Under the pieces are notes generated by a model. That model saw nothing but the letters and a program-made list of their open reading frames with translations. It did not search any database and was not told where the DNA came from. Below are positions 1-7,973 of a DNA stretch of 9,263 bases, one piece after another (the stretch's first letter is position 1; each line of letters opens with the position of its first letter). The translations under genes and the position numbers were made by a program. This stretch comes from Actinomycetota bacterium (GTDB lineage Bacteria > Actinomycetota > Actinomycetes > S36-B12): assembly GCA_003506065.1 (NCBI GenBank), contig DNXA01000041.1, positions 1 through 9,263 on the forward strand, given 5' to 3'.

Positions 1-2
1 GC

Positions 3-755
3 ACAGTCCTGTCTCGAGGGGAATACGGATTCCACTACCAGCTTGGCGCGCTCTACGAAGACGGACCGATCTGTGCGCGCGCGATCCAGCGCAAAGGGCT
101 GACTGAAGTTGCGGTGATACGTGATCGTGGGCCGATCGGCCAGGAGTTCTTCGAGTACTTCGTCGACCAATGCGAGATGAGTGGCCTGTCAGTCATCAGC
201 GATCAGGTTGTATCACCCATCACCACTGATCTGACATCTCAGGTGGCCAAAGCCAAGGCCAGCAACGCACAGGCGCTGGTCTACCTCGGCTTCGGCGGAA
301 TCCTCGGCGAACTCTCGGATGCAATCGCCGAAGCGGGGTGGACTGTGCCGCGCTACACCTGCACGGCTGGTTTGCATTGGTACAGCAAGACACCTGAAGA
401 GCGCACCAACCTCAAGGGCTGGATCTACGTCGACATGGTCGACGAGGAGAACCCCGTCATGCAGCACATGATGCGTGAGTTCAAATCACGTTGGGACATG
501 GACGGCTTCAATCCAATTTTCGGCGTCGGCTACGACATGGCAACACTTGCCGTACTTGCCCTGCACTACGCACCTGTGTACACCACGGAGGGCTTCAAGC
601 AGGGCTTGGAGAAGATCCACCATGTGCCATCGGTGCTTGGTGGCAAGGGCACCGTGATGGGCTTCGGGCCGCACGAGCGCACCGCACTGAAGGGTCCGGA
701 CTACTTGCTCCTGCGCGAGATGGATCTTGAGACCACCCACCGATACAAGGGCTGA
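3..755 (+). CDS. ABC transporter substrate-binding protein, branched-chain amino acid type (5' partial)
   Basis: The frame is open from the first bases of the window, so the true start lies upstream; a GTG at 114 is in frame but internal. About 250 C-terminal residues are visible. The segment reading ALYEDGPICARAIQRKGLTEVAVIRDRG, followed by the EFFEYF and ALVYLGFGG stretches, matches the two-lobed periplasmic-binding fold of the Leu/Ile/Val-binding family (Peripla_BP_6). Such proteins bind a small ligand outside the membrane and deliver it to an ABC permease. The signal peptide or lipobox would be beyond the left edge. The ligand cannot be read from the sequence: family members bind amino acids, amides, urea or aromatic acids. 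No permease or ATPase gene follows, and the gene ends at a strong hairpin, so any partner genes must be upstream. The family call is fairly sure; the substrate is unknown. Confidence 0.85.
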   Translation, partial: TVLSRGEYGFHYQLGALYEDGPICARAIQRKGLTEVAVIRDRGPIGQEFFEYFVDQCEMSGLSVISDQVVSPITTDLTSQVAKAKASNAQALVYLGFGGILGELSDAIAEAGWTVPRYTCTAGLHWYSKTPEERTNLKGWIYVDMVDEENPVMQHMMREFKSRWDMDGFNPIFGVGYDMATLAVLALHYAPVYTTEGFKQGLEKIHHVPSVLGGKGTVMGFGPHERTALKGPDYLLLREMDLETTHRYKG

Positions 756-762
756 ACAAAGA

Positions 763-800
763 GCGAAGGACCCACCAGAATTCTCTGGTGGGTCCTTCGC
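763..800. terminator. Bidirectional hairpin terminator between convergent genes
   Basis: A perfect 17-bp inverted repeat (763-779 against 784-800) with an ATTC loop lies 8 bases after the stop of the substrate-binding protein gene and 15 bases before the stop of the convergent helicase gene. Neither side has a long T tract: CTTGAACA follows on + and CTCTTTGTTC on -. Terminators with a weak T tract are common in actinobacteria. The symmetrical position between two 3' ends suggests it serves both transcripts. Confidence 0.85.
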
Positions 801-815
801 CTTGAACAGAAGTGA

Positions 816-2189
816 CTAGCGGCTGCGTGAACCCTGCGGGCGACGGTTGCCGTAATTGCTGCTGCCTCCACGATTGGATGACGCCGGCCGGGTCTGCGCG
901 GAATTCGCCGGGACCTTGATGCCAGTCCAAGTTGCCGTGACGCCAGCCTTCTTCAGCAGCATCCGCACTTCGGCAACCTGATCAGGCGTTGCCACAGTGA
1001 TGACTTCACCAGCAGCTCCTGCGCGAGCCGTGCGGCCCGAACGGTGGGTGTACGCCTTGTGCTCAATTGGTGGATCCGCGTGCACCACCAGCGGCACGTC
1101 ATCGACGTGAATGCCGCGGGCTGCGATGTCCGTTGCAACGAGCACCTTCGCAGTGCCCGAGCTGAAGGCCAGCAGATTGCGCTCGCGAGCATTCTGCGAG
1201 AGATTGCCGTGCATCTCCACTGCATTGATGCCGCCGGTTTCCAGCTTTCGTGTCAATTGCTTGGCGCGGCTCTTGGTGCGTGTGAACATCACTACTCGTC
1301 CACGCTGTGCGAGCTCATGGATGGCTGCGGGCCGGTCAGCTTCCGACACCACAACGACGTGGTGATCCAGCAGTACAGGAGCTTCCACCTGTGCAGCATG
1401 TGAAACAGGATTGTCGAGGTAACGCTTCACCAGGGTGTCGACACCGCCGGCCAGAGTCGCGCTGAAGAGCATGCGCTGGCCATTGGAGTCCGTTGCATCG
1501 AGGATCTTGCGGACGATGGGCAGGAAGCCCTGATCGGCCATGTGATCGGCCTCGTCCAGCACAGTGATCTCGACGCGATCAAGGGTGACGTCCTTGGCCT
1601 GCATGTGATCCAGCAGTCGGCCTGGGCAGGCTACGACGATTTCGACGCCTTGAGCGAATGCTGATCGCTGCGGGCCATGACTGACACCGCCGAACACGGT
1701 GGTGACGCGCAGGTCAACAGCGGCAGCAAGTGGCTCGATCACTGCTGCGACCTGAGTTGCCAACTCGCGAGTTGGCACGAGCACGAGCGCACGGGGACGA
1801 CCCGCGGCACGCGGCTTCGGGTTCGCCGCGAGGCTGGTGACCAGTGGCAGAGCAAAGGCAAGAGTCTTGCCCGAACCGGTGCGACCCTGACCGAGCACAT
1901 CGCGTTGAGCGAGCGCATCGACCATGGTGGCCTGCTGGATCGGGAAGGGCTCCAAGATGCCCTGGCCAGCGAGAACCTGCGCCAGGATTTCTGGAATGCC
2001 GAGGGCAACGAATGGGTTGTCGGCTGCAATCTCACCCAGCACTGGCTTGGTGATGACGATTGGCTTTCCGGGGTTGTTGCCGCCTGCAGATGCGCCGTTC
2101 GAGCGCGTTGCCGGTCGACGCCGGGGGTTGGGGCGAGCATTGGAAGGTCGTTGGGACGTGGGACGTGAAGCTTGGGTGGGGCGGGACAT
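816..2189 (-). CDS. DEAD-box ATP-dependent RNA helicase
   Basis: This is a 457-residue superfamily-2 RNA helicase that uses ATP to unwind or remodel RNA, typically in ribosome assembly, mRNA decay or cold adaptation. The motifs occur in order: Q motif around PFPIQ (81-85), Walker A GRTGSGKT (102-109), Ia PTRELA (139-144), Ib PGRLLD (189-194), DEAD (212-215), SAT (243-245), motif V ATDIAARGIH (352-361) and motif VI HRSGRTARAG (382-391). All key residues are present. The first 50 residues and the last 25 are low-complexity and rich in Arg, Ser, Asn and Gly, with an RGG-like tail that probably adds nonspecific RNA binding. I chose the ATG at 2189 because GAGGAG lies 8 bases upstream; an in-frame start 54 bases further up has no such site. 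It is most like the RhlE/CsdA-type helicases, but I would not assign a specific symbol. The gene appears monocistronic, with a 213-base gap before it and a hairpin after it. Confidence 0.95.
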   Translation of the reverse strand: MSRPTQASRPTSQRPSNARPNPRRRPATRSNGASAGGNNPGKPIVITKPVLGEIAADNPFVALGIPEILAQVLAGQGILEPFPIQQATMVDALAQRDVLGQGRTGSGKTLAFALPLVTSLAANPKPRAAGRPRALVLVPTRELATQVAAVIEPLAAAVDLRVTTVFGGVSHGPQRSAFAQGVEIVVACPGRLLDHMQAKDVTLDRVEITVLDEADHMADQGFLPIVRKILDATDSNGQRMLFSATLAGGVDTLVKRYLDNPVSHAAQVEAPVLLDHHVVVVSEADRPAAIHELAQRGRVVMFTRTKSRAKQLTRKLETGGINAVEMHGNLSQNARERNLLAFSSGTAKVLVATDIAARGIHVDDVPLVVHADPPIEHKAYTHRSGRTARAGAAGEVITVATPDQVAEVRMLLKKAGVTATWTGIKVPANSAQTRPASSNRGGSSNYGNRRPQGSRSR

Positions 2190-2281
2190 CGTTGAAACTC
2201 CTCTAGCGGGCATTCGCGCCGCTGGATCAGGCATGCAGATCATGGGCTGCCGCGAAATTCAGGGAATCTCGATGTGTCTGT

Positions 2282-2298
2282 TTCGGCCTGTTGCCGAA
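2282..2298 (-). other. Small hairpin in the gap upstream of the helicase gene
   Basis: TTCGGC and GCCGAA form a perfect 6-bp stem with a 5-base loop, 93 bases upstream of the helicase ATG. No T tract follows on the minus strand. It could be a leader structure of the helicase mRNA or a weak end for the copper operon transcript, which stops at 2403 on the same strand. The rest of the 2190-2402 gap shows no convincing sigma-70 promoter or open frame. Confidence 0.25.
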
Positions 2299-2402
2299 GT
2301 GCACCCATCTGTCTGTTGCGCATCTATGGTGACACGGGCGTTGCCCAGAGTCCAATCGGCTCGCCGTAGGAGCAAGTTGCATCACCAGCGCATGACAGAT
2401 GC

Positions 2403-2630
2403 TCAGACGTTGATCTTCGCGCGTCGACCGAAACTCAGATAGGCGATCGGACCAACCGGCTGAATGAAGACGCCAAGCAACCACAGCGCCTTTGGACCGC
2501 GAATCTGTGCAGACTTTCTCGAGGCAAGGTCGACGAGCGCAATCGAGGTGAGCACGAGTTCCACTGTTCCGGCGGCAATGATCGCCCGCTGTTGATTCTT
2601 CGTGAAGTCGGACCATTGTTTCTTCGCCAT
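2403..2630 (-). CDS. Small two-helix membrane protein, PLDc_N-like
   Basis: A 75-residue protein with a charged N-terminus, a hydrophobic segment at about 14-33 and a second at about 48-66 ending in GPIAYLSFGRR. This layout, and especially the GP-x-A-Y-L-x-FGRR end, is typical of the PLDc_N (cardiolipin synthase N-terminal) family. That domain also occurs as free-standing small inner-membrane proteins of unknown function. No phospholipase HKD motif is present, so it is not itself a cardiolipin synthase. Its ATG overlaps the copA stop by one base (TGATG), and AAGGGAAGGAA lies just upstream, so it is translationally coupled to the copper ATPase. A GTG immediately before the ATG is an alternative start. 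The location suggests a helper role in metal efflux, but that rests on position alone. Confidence 0.8.
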   Translation of the reverse strand: MAKKQWSDFTKNQQRAIIAAGTVELVLTSIALVDLASRKSAQIRGPKALWLLGVFIQPVGPIAYLSFGRRAKINV

Positions 2631-4873
2631 CACACGTTCCTTCCCTTGAATCTGCGCAATCGCAGGCTGTTGGTCACAACGAACACACTGGAGAATGCCA
2701 TAGCTGCCCCAGCGACAATCGGGTTCAAGAGCCCGGCCATCGCCAACGGAATTGCCGCGACGTTGTAGGCGAAGGCCCAGAACAGATTCCCCTTGATGAT
2801 GGCCAGAGTGCGCCGCGACAGGGAGATCGCATCTGCAGCGGCGCGCAGGTCGCCAGTCACCAAGGTCAGATCGCTTGCCTGGATTGCCACATCGGTTCCG
2901 GTTCCCATCGCGATGCCGAGATCAGCCTGAGCAAGCGCCGCAGCATCGTTCACGCCATCACCGACCATCGCCACCACGTGACCCTGCGCCTGAAGGCGGC
3001 GGACAACTTCGACCTTGTCCCAGGGCAGCACCTCGGCGATCACCTCGTTGATGCCCACCTCACTTGCAACGCTCTGGGCTACTGCATCGCTGTCACCGGT
3101 CAACAGGATCGGCTCTGCACCGAGCGCGCGCAGTTCGGCAACAGCCTGTCTGCTCGTGGTCTTGATCGAATCGGCAACGCCCACCAGCCCTCGCGCGGCT
3201 CCGTCCCATGCGACTGCTACGACGGTCTGTCCTGCACCGAGCGCGCTTTCCATGGCTTGGGCCAACTCAGGAGGCATAGTCACGGCAAACTCATCGGCCA
3301 GCCAGCTCGACTTTCCGACCACGACTGCACGGGAGTCAACGACGCCATGCACCCCGAAGCCGGCGGATGCGGCGAAATCCTCGATTGGAGCAAGAGCGCC
3401 AAATCTCGCCAGGCCGGCCTGTGCAATTGCCTGCCCGATCGGATGCTCAGAGGCATGCTCAAGGGCAGCTGCGTAACGCAAGACTTCGTCCGACTCCACC
3501 CCACTGCGCGCAATCACGTCGATGACCTGCATGCGCCCAGTGGTGACGGTGCCTGTCTTGTCGAGCAGGATCCGATTCACCTTGCGCGTGGATTCCAGCG
3601 CTTGCGGGCCCTTCACAAGAATGCCCAATTGCGCAGCACGTCCAGTACCAACGAGCAGTGCAGTTGGAGTCGCCAGTCCCAAGGCGCACGGGCAGGCAAT
3701 GATCAATACGGCAACCGCAGCAGTGAACGCGAACTGCGCGCCTTCACCCGCGAGCAACCACGCAACCAGAGTTCCAGCGGACAGCAGCAGGACGATTGGA
3801 ACGAACACCGACGCCACGCGATCCGCGAGTCGCTGCACCGGCGCCTTCCCCGATTGCGCGTCGCTCACCAGCCGCGCCATCTGCGCCAGCTGCGTGTCCT
3901 TGCCCACTCGGGTGGCCTCCACGACGAGTCGGCCCCCGACATTCGTCGTTGCTCCTACAACCTGGTCACCGGGTCCGACATCGACAGGCACAGATTCGCC
4001 CGTCAGCATGCTGCTGTCGATCGCCGACAAGCCTTCAACAATGACTCCATCGGTCGCGACGCGCTCACCGGGGCGCACGACGAAGTGATCGCCGACAAGC
4101 AGTTCATCAATGGGCAATCGCACTTCGATGCCGTTGCGAAGGATGGATACTTCCTTGGCTCCCATGGTCAGCAGTGCACGCAGAGCCGCACCCGAGCTGA
4201 CGCGAGCCCGGGCCTCCAGGAACTTGCCCAGAAGAATGAATACCGTGACCAGAGTCGCCACTTCGAAGTAGATGCTCGAAGCGCTGGATTCGCGTGTCGG
4301 CAGAAGCGAGAACTCCATGTTCATGCCAGCGACTCCGGCGTCACCGAAGAAGAGCGCATAGAGCGACCACAGGAACGCGGCAAGAACGCCGAGACTGATC
4401 AAGGTGTCCATCGTCACGGCACGATGACGCAGGTTGACCCACGCGGCGCGATGGAAAGGCCAAGCCCCCCAGATCACCACTGGAGCAGCCAGAGTCAGCG
4501 AGAGCCATTGCCAATTGCGGAATTGCAGTGCGGGAATCATCGCCAACACCACCACGGGCAGCGTGAGTACTGCGGAATAGATCAGGCGCTGCCGCCACGG
4601 GTTGGCTTCAGCCACTTCCTCGTCAGTTGCAGCCTCATGGAGATGGGGCAGGGTTGCGGTGTATCCGGCCGATTCAACAGCCAGGACCAGATCTGCATCT
4701 GCCACTTCATCCTGAACATGCACGCGTGCAGTCTCGGTAGCCAAGTTCACTTCGGCCGTGACCCCGGCGAGTCCATTGAGCTTCTTCTCCACCCGGGAGG
4801 CGCAGGAAGCACAGGTCATGCCACCAATCTGCAGATCAACCACCCGTTCGCTCACTTCAGGAACAGCACTCAC
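2630..4873 (-). CDS. copA: Cu(I)-exporting P1B-type ATPase
   Basis: A 747-residue heavy-metal P-type ATPase that pumps monovalent copper (and probably silver) out of the cytoplasm. It has one N-terminal HMA metal-binding domain with GMTCASC (18-24; Cys21 and Cys24). Membrane segments lie at about 97-175, 202-220, 354-405 and 690-736. Core motifs are TGES (291-294), the membrane CPC (394-396), the phosphorylated DKTGT (Asp438), SEHP (475-478) and GDGVND (638-643). In the last helices, YN (703-704) and MAFSS (725-729) complete the signature of the Cu+ class P1B-1, so copper fits better than zinc or cadmium. The GTG start overlaps the regulator stop (GTGA) and has AAGGAGGAG just before it. The gene is complete. 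It is part of a regulator-pump-small membrane protein operon and is probably derepressed by metal through the upstream ArsR-type protein. No CopZ chaperone gene is seen. Confidence 0.95.
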   Translation of the reverse strand: MSAVPEVSERVVDLQIGGMTCASCASRVEKKLNGLAGVTAEVNLATETARVHVQDEVADADLVLAVESAGYTATLPHLHEAATDEEVAEANPWRQRLIYSAVLTLPVVVLAMIPALQFRNWQWLSLTLAAPVVIWGAWPFHRAAWVNLRHRAVTMDTLISLGVLAAFLWSLYALFFGDAGVAGMNMEFSLLPTRESSASSIYFEVATLVTVFILLGKFLEARARVSSGAALRALLTMGAKEVSILRNGIEVRLPIDELLVGDHFVVRPGERVATDGVIVEGLSAIDSSMLTGESVPVDVGPGDQVVGATTNVGGRLVVEATRVGKDTQLAQMARLVSDAQSGKAPVQRLADRVASVFVPIVLLLSAGTLVAWLLAGEGAQFAFTAAVAVLIIACPCALGLATPTALLVGTGRAAQLGILVKGPQALESTRKVNRILLDKTGTVTTGRMQVIDVIARSGVESDEVLRYAAALEHASEHPIGQAIAQAGLARFGALAPIEDFAASAGFGVHGVVDSRAVVVGKSSWLADEFAVTMPPELAQAMESALGAGQTVVAVAWDGAARGLVGVADSIKTTSRQAVAELRALGAEPILLTGDSDAVAQSVASEVGINEVIAEVLPWDKVEVVRRLQAQGHVVAMVGDGVNDAAALAQADLGIAMGTGTDVAIQASDLTLVTGDLRAAADAISLSRRTLAIIKGNLFWAFAYNVAAIPLAMAGLLNPIVAGAAMAFSSVFVVTNSLRLRRFKGRNV

Positions 4874-5247
4874 AGCTCCTCCTTCGTCGCGCTCGACAGG
4901 CTGACCAGTTGCAGCCAGCAGTGATTCAGTAGGGGTTCTGGAAAGTCCGGGGCCAATCGATAGAACACCGTTCGCCCATCCTTGCGCGCTTTGACCAATC
5001 CGGCGGTGCGCAGCAGTCGGAGGGCATAGGAAACGGAGTCCTCACCCACCCCCAGGGCCACAACCAGATCCCCAACGCACAACTCCCCCACCTGATCCAG
5101 CGCATAGAGAATGCGCAGGCGCGTGGGCTCAGAAAGCAGGCTCAGGGTGCCGCTCAGCGCGGAGGCATGGTCAGGGGTCAACCCATGTTCGCGGATCTGC
5201 TGAACTCGTTGATCGTCCAGGACAGTCACTTCTCGTAGTGTGGTCAT
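4870..5247 (-). CDS. ArsR/SmtB-family metal-responsive repressor
   Basis: A 125-residue winged-helix protein; family members leave DNA when metal binds. The helix-turn-helix runs through about 38-85: [12 protein letters not shown], then ELCVGDL, then [17 protein letters not shown]. The wing is [12 protein letters not shown] (89-100). The alpha3 position reads ELCVGD rather than the ELCVCD of CadC and ArsR, so it keeps only Cys57. A second Cys110 sits in LNHC near the C-terminus. The usual SmtB/CzrA alpha5 Asp-His site is not evident. The ATG at 5247 was chosen because homology begins soon after it; no clear ribosome site precedes it, so a leaderless message is possible. A GTG at 5313 would add 22 poorly supported residues. 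Overlap with copA makes a copper-type signal the likeliest input; the sensed metal is inferred from context only. Confidence 0.88.
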   Translation of the reverse strand: MTTLREVTVLDDQRVQQIREHGLTPDHASALSGTLSLLSEPTRLRILYALDQVGELCVGDLVVALGVGEDSVSYALRLLRTAGLVKARKDGRTVFYRLAPDFPEPLLNHCWLQLVSLSSATKEEL

Positions 5248-5269
5248 ATCCGCATGAACGCACGGATGT
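5246..5269. promoter_or_regulatory. Candidate ArsR-type operator
   Basis: On the minus strand ACATCCG and CGGATAT flank a 10-base spacer. The 7-base arms are complementary except at one position, in a 24-base element like the 12-2-12 operators of ArsR/SmtB proteins. It overlaps the chosen ATG of the regulator and lies in the 84-base gap shared with the divergent SDR gene, so a bound repressor could affect both. Sequence symmetry is the only evidence. Confidence 0.45.
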
Positions 5270-5331
5270 ACGGACTTATTCCCAGCCGCTAGCGTGACTC
5301 CCAGACCACCCACCGCCCTCAGGAGGAAGCC

Positions 5332-5994
5332 ATGCCAGTGATTGCCATCGTCGGAGCCGGACCAGGCATGGGAGCGGGGATCGCCCGACTGTTCGGCAAG
5401 CAGGGCTTCGAGGTGGCCCTCATCAGCCGAACCCAGAGCAAGCTCGACGAGCTGGTGGCCACGCTGAAGGCTGAGGGGATCACCGCCCGCGGCTTTGCAG
5501 CCGATGTTCTGGATCGCACGTCCATGCGCGCTGCCCTGGTGGAAGTGCGCGAGTCCATGGGCGCAATCGACGTGCTCGAGTTCTCCCCCGCCGATCCCTC
5601 GCTGCCACGACAGTCACCTCTGGAAGTGACCGTCGAAGGCGCCCAGAGCCAGCTGGACTTCTATATGCACGGAGCAATCGCGGCGGTGCAATCGGTCTTG
5701 CCAGACATGATCGAGCGTGGCGACGGCACCATCATTGTGACCACCGGTGGATCCTCTGTCTTTCCCAACGCCGTCTTCGGGAACATCGCATTGGCTGCTG
5801 CAGCGGTTCGGAACTGGACCCTGAGCTTGAATGCCGCGGCCCAGGACAAGGGTGTTCACGTAGTGCACATTGCGATCAATGCCTGGATTGGCAATCAGCC
5901 CGGTGCTGAAATCACCGACATCACGCCGCTGTACTGGCAGGCCTACAGTGACAGCGCCGTCAGCGAGTTGGTCTTCTCACCTGCTGTCTCGTAG
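5332..5994 (+). CDS. Short-chain dehydrogenase/reductase-like protein lacking the catalytic Tyr and Lys
   Basis: A 220-residue Rossmann-fold protein. The N-terminal nucleotide-binding loop GAGPGMGAG (8-16) is intact, and ISR at 31-33 places an Arg where NADP(H) is often preferred. The stretch IIVTTGGSS (134-142) keeps the Ser region of the active site. Where SDR enzymes have YxxxK, this protein reads IALAA (152-156), so both catalytic residues are missing. The usual NNAG stretch is replaced by LEFSPA (82-87). It therefore probably binds a dinucleotide but may not carry out standard carbonyl reduction. The ATG has a strong AGGAGG five bases upstream. The gene diverges from the arsR-copA operon and is followed after 48 bases by a peptidase C26 gene, with which it may be cotranscribed. 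Substrate and role are unknown. Confidence 0.85.
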   Translation: MPVIAIVGAGPGMGAGIARLFGKQGFEVALISRTQSKLDELVATLKAEGITARGFAADVLDRTSMRAALVEVRESMGAIDVLEFSPADPSLPRQSPLEVTVEGAQSQLDFYMHGAIAAVQSVLPDMIERGDGTIIVTTGGSSVFPNAVFGNIALAAAAVRNWTLSLNAAAQDKGVHVVHIAINAWIGNQPGAEITDITPLYWQAYSDSAVSELVFSPAVS

Positions 5995-6042
5995 CCCTTC
6001 GCCCGTAACATGCGGGATACCTCAACATGGCAAACTTCGCGC

Positions 6043-6750
6043 ATGCCACGACCTGTCATCGGTCTGACCTGCTATCTCGTCAATGCGGAATGGGGCGACG
6101 GCGTCGTCACTTCGTCACTGATCCACCAGTGGTACGTGGATGTGCTGCACGCCGCTGGGGCCGAGGTGCTCGTTCTGCCTCCTGAGAACGATCCTGATGT
6201 CCTTCAACGCTTGGACGGTCTACTGCTGGCCGGTGGCGAGGACGTGGATGCGCGCCTGTACGGAGCCGAGTCAGACCCGACTGCGGATGACCCGCAACTG
6301 CTGCGCGATGCCAGCGAGTTTGCGCTCTACCGGCGTGCCAAAGCACTCGGCATGCCAGTGCTCGGCATTTGTCGAGGAGTGCAGCTGATGGCGGCGGCGC
6401 ACGGAGGCTCGCTGATTCAGCACCTGCCAGCAGTGACCACTGAGCTCGTGCACAGCAATGGCCCAGGCACCTACGTCGATCATCGCGCGCAGTTTCTCGA
6501 GGGCTCGCTGATCGCCTCTCTACTGGGCACCGAGCCCTTCGTGGTCAACTCGGCTCATCACCAAGCCGTTAATTCTCCGGGTGACCTCCGCATAACAGGG
6601 TGGGCTCCGGACGGAACTGTGGAAGTCTGCGAAGACCCCAGCGCAGAATTCTGCATCGGCGTGCAATGGCACCCTGAGCGGCCAGATCGTCGCGAGCCTG
6701 ACGCCCCCCTGCTGCAGGCATTCATCGAAGCGGCAGCGAAGTACCGCTAA
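6043..6750 (+). CDS. Gamma-glutamyl-gamma-aminobutyrate hydrolase family protein (peptidase C26, PuuD-like)
   Basis: A 235-residue class-I glutamine-amidotransferase fold. The nucleophile is Cys110 in GICRGVQ (108-114), and the His210 and Glu212 partners are in GVQWHPERP (206-214). [10 protein letters not shown] (60-69) and NSAHHQAV (169-176) are also typical of the PuuD-like C26 hydrolases, which cleave gamma-glutamyl bonds such as that in gamma-glutamyl-GABA during putrescine breakdown. No other puu genes are nearby, so the real substrate may differ; related proteins act on other gamma-glutamyl amides. I prefer the ATG at 6043 because RPVIGLTCY is where the family begins. An ATG at 6010 in the same frame would add 11 residues. 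Neither start has a clear ribosome-binding site. Its stop overlaps the stop of the convergent sigma-factor gene by four bases. Confidence 0.88.
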   Translation: MPRPVIGLTCYLVNAEWGDGVVTSSLIHQWYVDVLHAAGAEVLVLPPENDPDVLQRLDGLLLAGGEDVDARLYGAESDPTADDPQLLRDASEFALYRRAKALGMPVLGICRGVQLMAAAHGGSLIQHLPAVTTELVHSNGPGTYVDHRAQFLEGSLIASLLGTEPFVVNSAHHQAVNSPGDLRITGWAPDGTVEVCEDPSAEFCIGVQWHPERPDRREPDAPLLQAFIEAAAKYR

Positions 6751-7970
6751 GCCATCACGGCGTCGAGCCTGCCCTGCAACAGGAGCTGCTCTGCACCATT
6801 GCTCGTCAACTGCAGTGCTGCTTGGAAGGCCTCAGCAGCTTCAGCGGTCCGACCAAGCCTTTGCAACAGATCGCCACGTACTGAATGAAAGAGGTAGTAC
6901 TGATTGATGCTCAATGCATCGACCTCAGCCAGTGCCCCTTGGATATCCCCCAGTTCCGCCTGCACAACGGCACGATTGAGTCTGATGATCGGCGTATCGG
7001 AAACGACAAGGAGCTGGTCGTAGATCGTCAGAATCTGAGCCCAGTCCGTCGTCTCCGCAGCATCTGCGTCGGCGTGCACTGCGGCAATGCACGCCTGCAG
7101 TTGATAGCTGCCAGGCCGATTGCGGCGCAGGCAGATGCGCAATTGCTCTTGGCCCTCAGCGATGAGGGTCGCATCCCATTTGGAGCGATCCTGATCTGCC
7201 AAGAGCACGATGGATCCTGCTGCCGACACTCGTGCAGCGGCACGCGATTGCGTCAGCAGCACCAGTGCCAGCAGGCCTCGCGCCTCAGGTTCATCTGGCA
7301 TGAGGTCGACAAGCAAGCGCGCCAAGCGAATGGCCTCAAGGGCGAGTTCTCTTCGAATCAACTCGTCACCGGCGCTAGCGAGATAGCCCTCGTTGAACAC
7401 CAGGTAGATCACGCGGAGAACTGGCACGAGCCGGTCAGGGAGATCAGCATCCTGCGGAACGCGATAAGGGATTCGTGCAGCGCGAATCTTGTTCTTGGCC
7501 CGCACCAGACGCTGTGCCATTGTCGGTTCAGGTACGAGAAAGGCGCGGGCAATCTCCGCAGTCTGAAGCCCAGCGATCAGTCGCAAGGTGAGCCCGACCT
7601 GTGCTGCAGGCGCCAGGGCCGGGTGGCAGCAGGTGAAGATCAACCGAAGTTGGTCATCGCGCACCACGCCGGCAGCCTCCTGTTGATCGTGCGAATGCAG
7701 CAAGGCGGACTCCTGCTGCTTGGCGTCCCGAGACGATTCGCGCCGAAGGCGATCGATGGCTCGATTGCGCGCGGTGGTGATGATCCAGCCGGTGGGATTG
7801 GGCGGGATGCCATCGCGTGGCCAGGTTCGCAGCGCAAGAACGAAAGCTTCCTGAACCGCTTCCTCTGCCAGACCTAGATCGCCGAGGAATCGGGTCAGTG
7901 TTGCGACTGATCGGCCATAGTCCTGGCGAAAGACGCGCTCGACTTCGGCCGCATCTGCCTGTCCGACCAA
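6747..7970 (-). CDS. ECF42-type RNA polymerase sigma factor with C-terminal TPR-like extension
   Basis: A 407-residue sigma factor, about twice the length of a plain ECF. Sigma region 2 spans about 10-80 ([12 protein letters not shown], then [17 protein letters not shown]) and region 4 about 105-165 ([11 protein letters not shown], then [20 protein letters not shown]). Next come RIPYRVP (167-173) and [20 protein letters not shown] (177-196), then a helical TPR-like tail to about 395 that includes [13 protein letters not shown] (261-273) and [19 protein letters not shown]. This layout is characteristic of group ECF42, whose members have no separate anti-sigma factor; the tail controls activity. 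The only start near the expected N-terminus is TTG at 7970, with a weak AGAAG eight bases upstream. It lies one codon after the DGPF gene stop, in the same frame. The likely targets are the two DGPF promoters upstream. Confidence 0.93.
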   Translation of the reverse strand: MVGQADAAEVERVFRQDYGRSVATLTRFLGDLGLAEEAVQEAFVLALRTWPRDGIPPNPTGWIITTARNRAIDRLRRESSRDAKQQESALLHSHDQQEAAGVVRDDQLRLIFTCCHPALAPAAQVGLTLRLIAGLQTAEIARAFLVPEPTMAQRLVRAKNKIRAARIPYRVPQDADLPDRLVPVLRVIYLVFNEGYLASAGDELIRRELALEAIRLARLLVDLMPDEPEARGLLALVLLTQSRAAARVSAAGSIVLLADQDRSKWDATLIAEGQEQLRICLRRNRPGSYQLQACIAAVHADADAAETTDWAQILTIYDQLLVVSDTPIIRLNRAVVQAELGDIQGALAEVDALSINQYYLFHSVRGDLLQRLGRTAEAAEAFQAALQLTSNGAEQLLLQGRLDAVMA

Positions 7971-7973
7971 GAG

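Noticed and set aside
1434..1443. TGTCGACA palindrome inside the helicase gene as a further ECF42 site.
   Set aside because: It lies in coding sequence and neither orientation has CGTA 17 bases downstream.
2190..2243. Longer helicase start at 2243 (18 extra residues).
   Set aside because: No ribosome-binding site there, whereas the ATG at 2189 has GAGGAG at good spacing and opens the typical MSRP-type basic N-terminus.
2310..2365. TTGGAC with a CATAGAT stretch as a helicase promoter on the minus strand.
   Set aside because: The spacing is about 21 bases and the -10 match is poor.
2978..4924. Very long open frame (about 648 codons) antisense to copA.
   Set aside because: It is the mirror of a GC-rich coding strand. 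The translation is rich in His, Gln, Arg and Ser with no domain, and copA is clearly real with all P1B motifs.
5248..5313. Longer ArsR-type regulator start at GTG 5313.
   Set aside because: The added 22 residues look unlike the family and would place the start almost at the divergent gene, leaving no promoter space; the possibility cannot be fully excluded.
6006..6011. TAACAT as a -10 box for the peptidase C26 gene.
   Set aside because: No recognisable -35 at 16-18 bases upstream, and the gene may simply be cotranscribed with the SDR gene.
6885..7877. Long open frame (about 330 codons) antisense to the ECF42 sigma gene.
   Set aside because: No recognisable domain, and it lies fully within a well-supported gene on the other strand.
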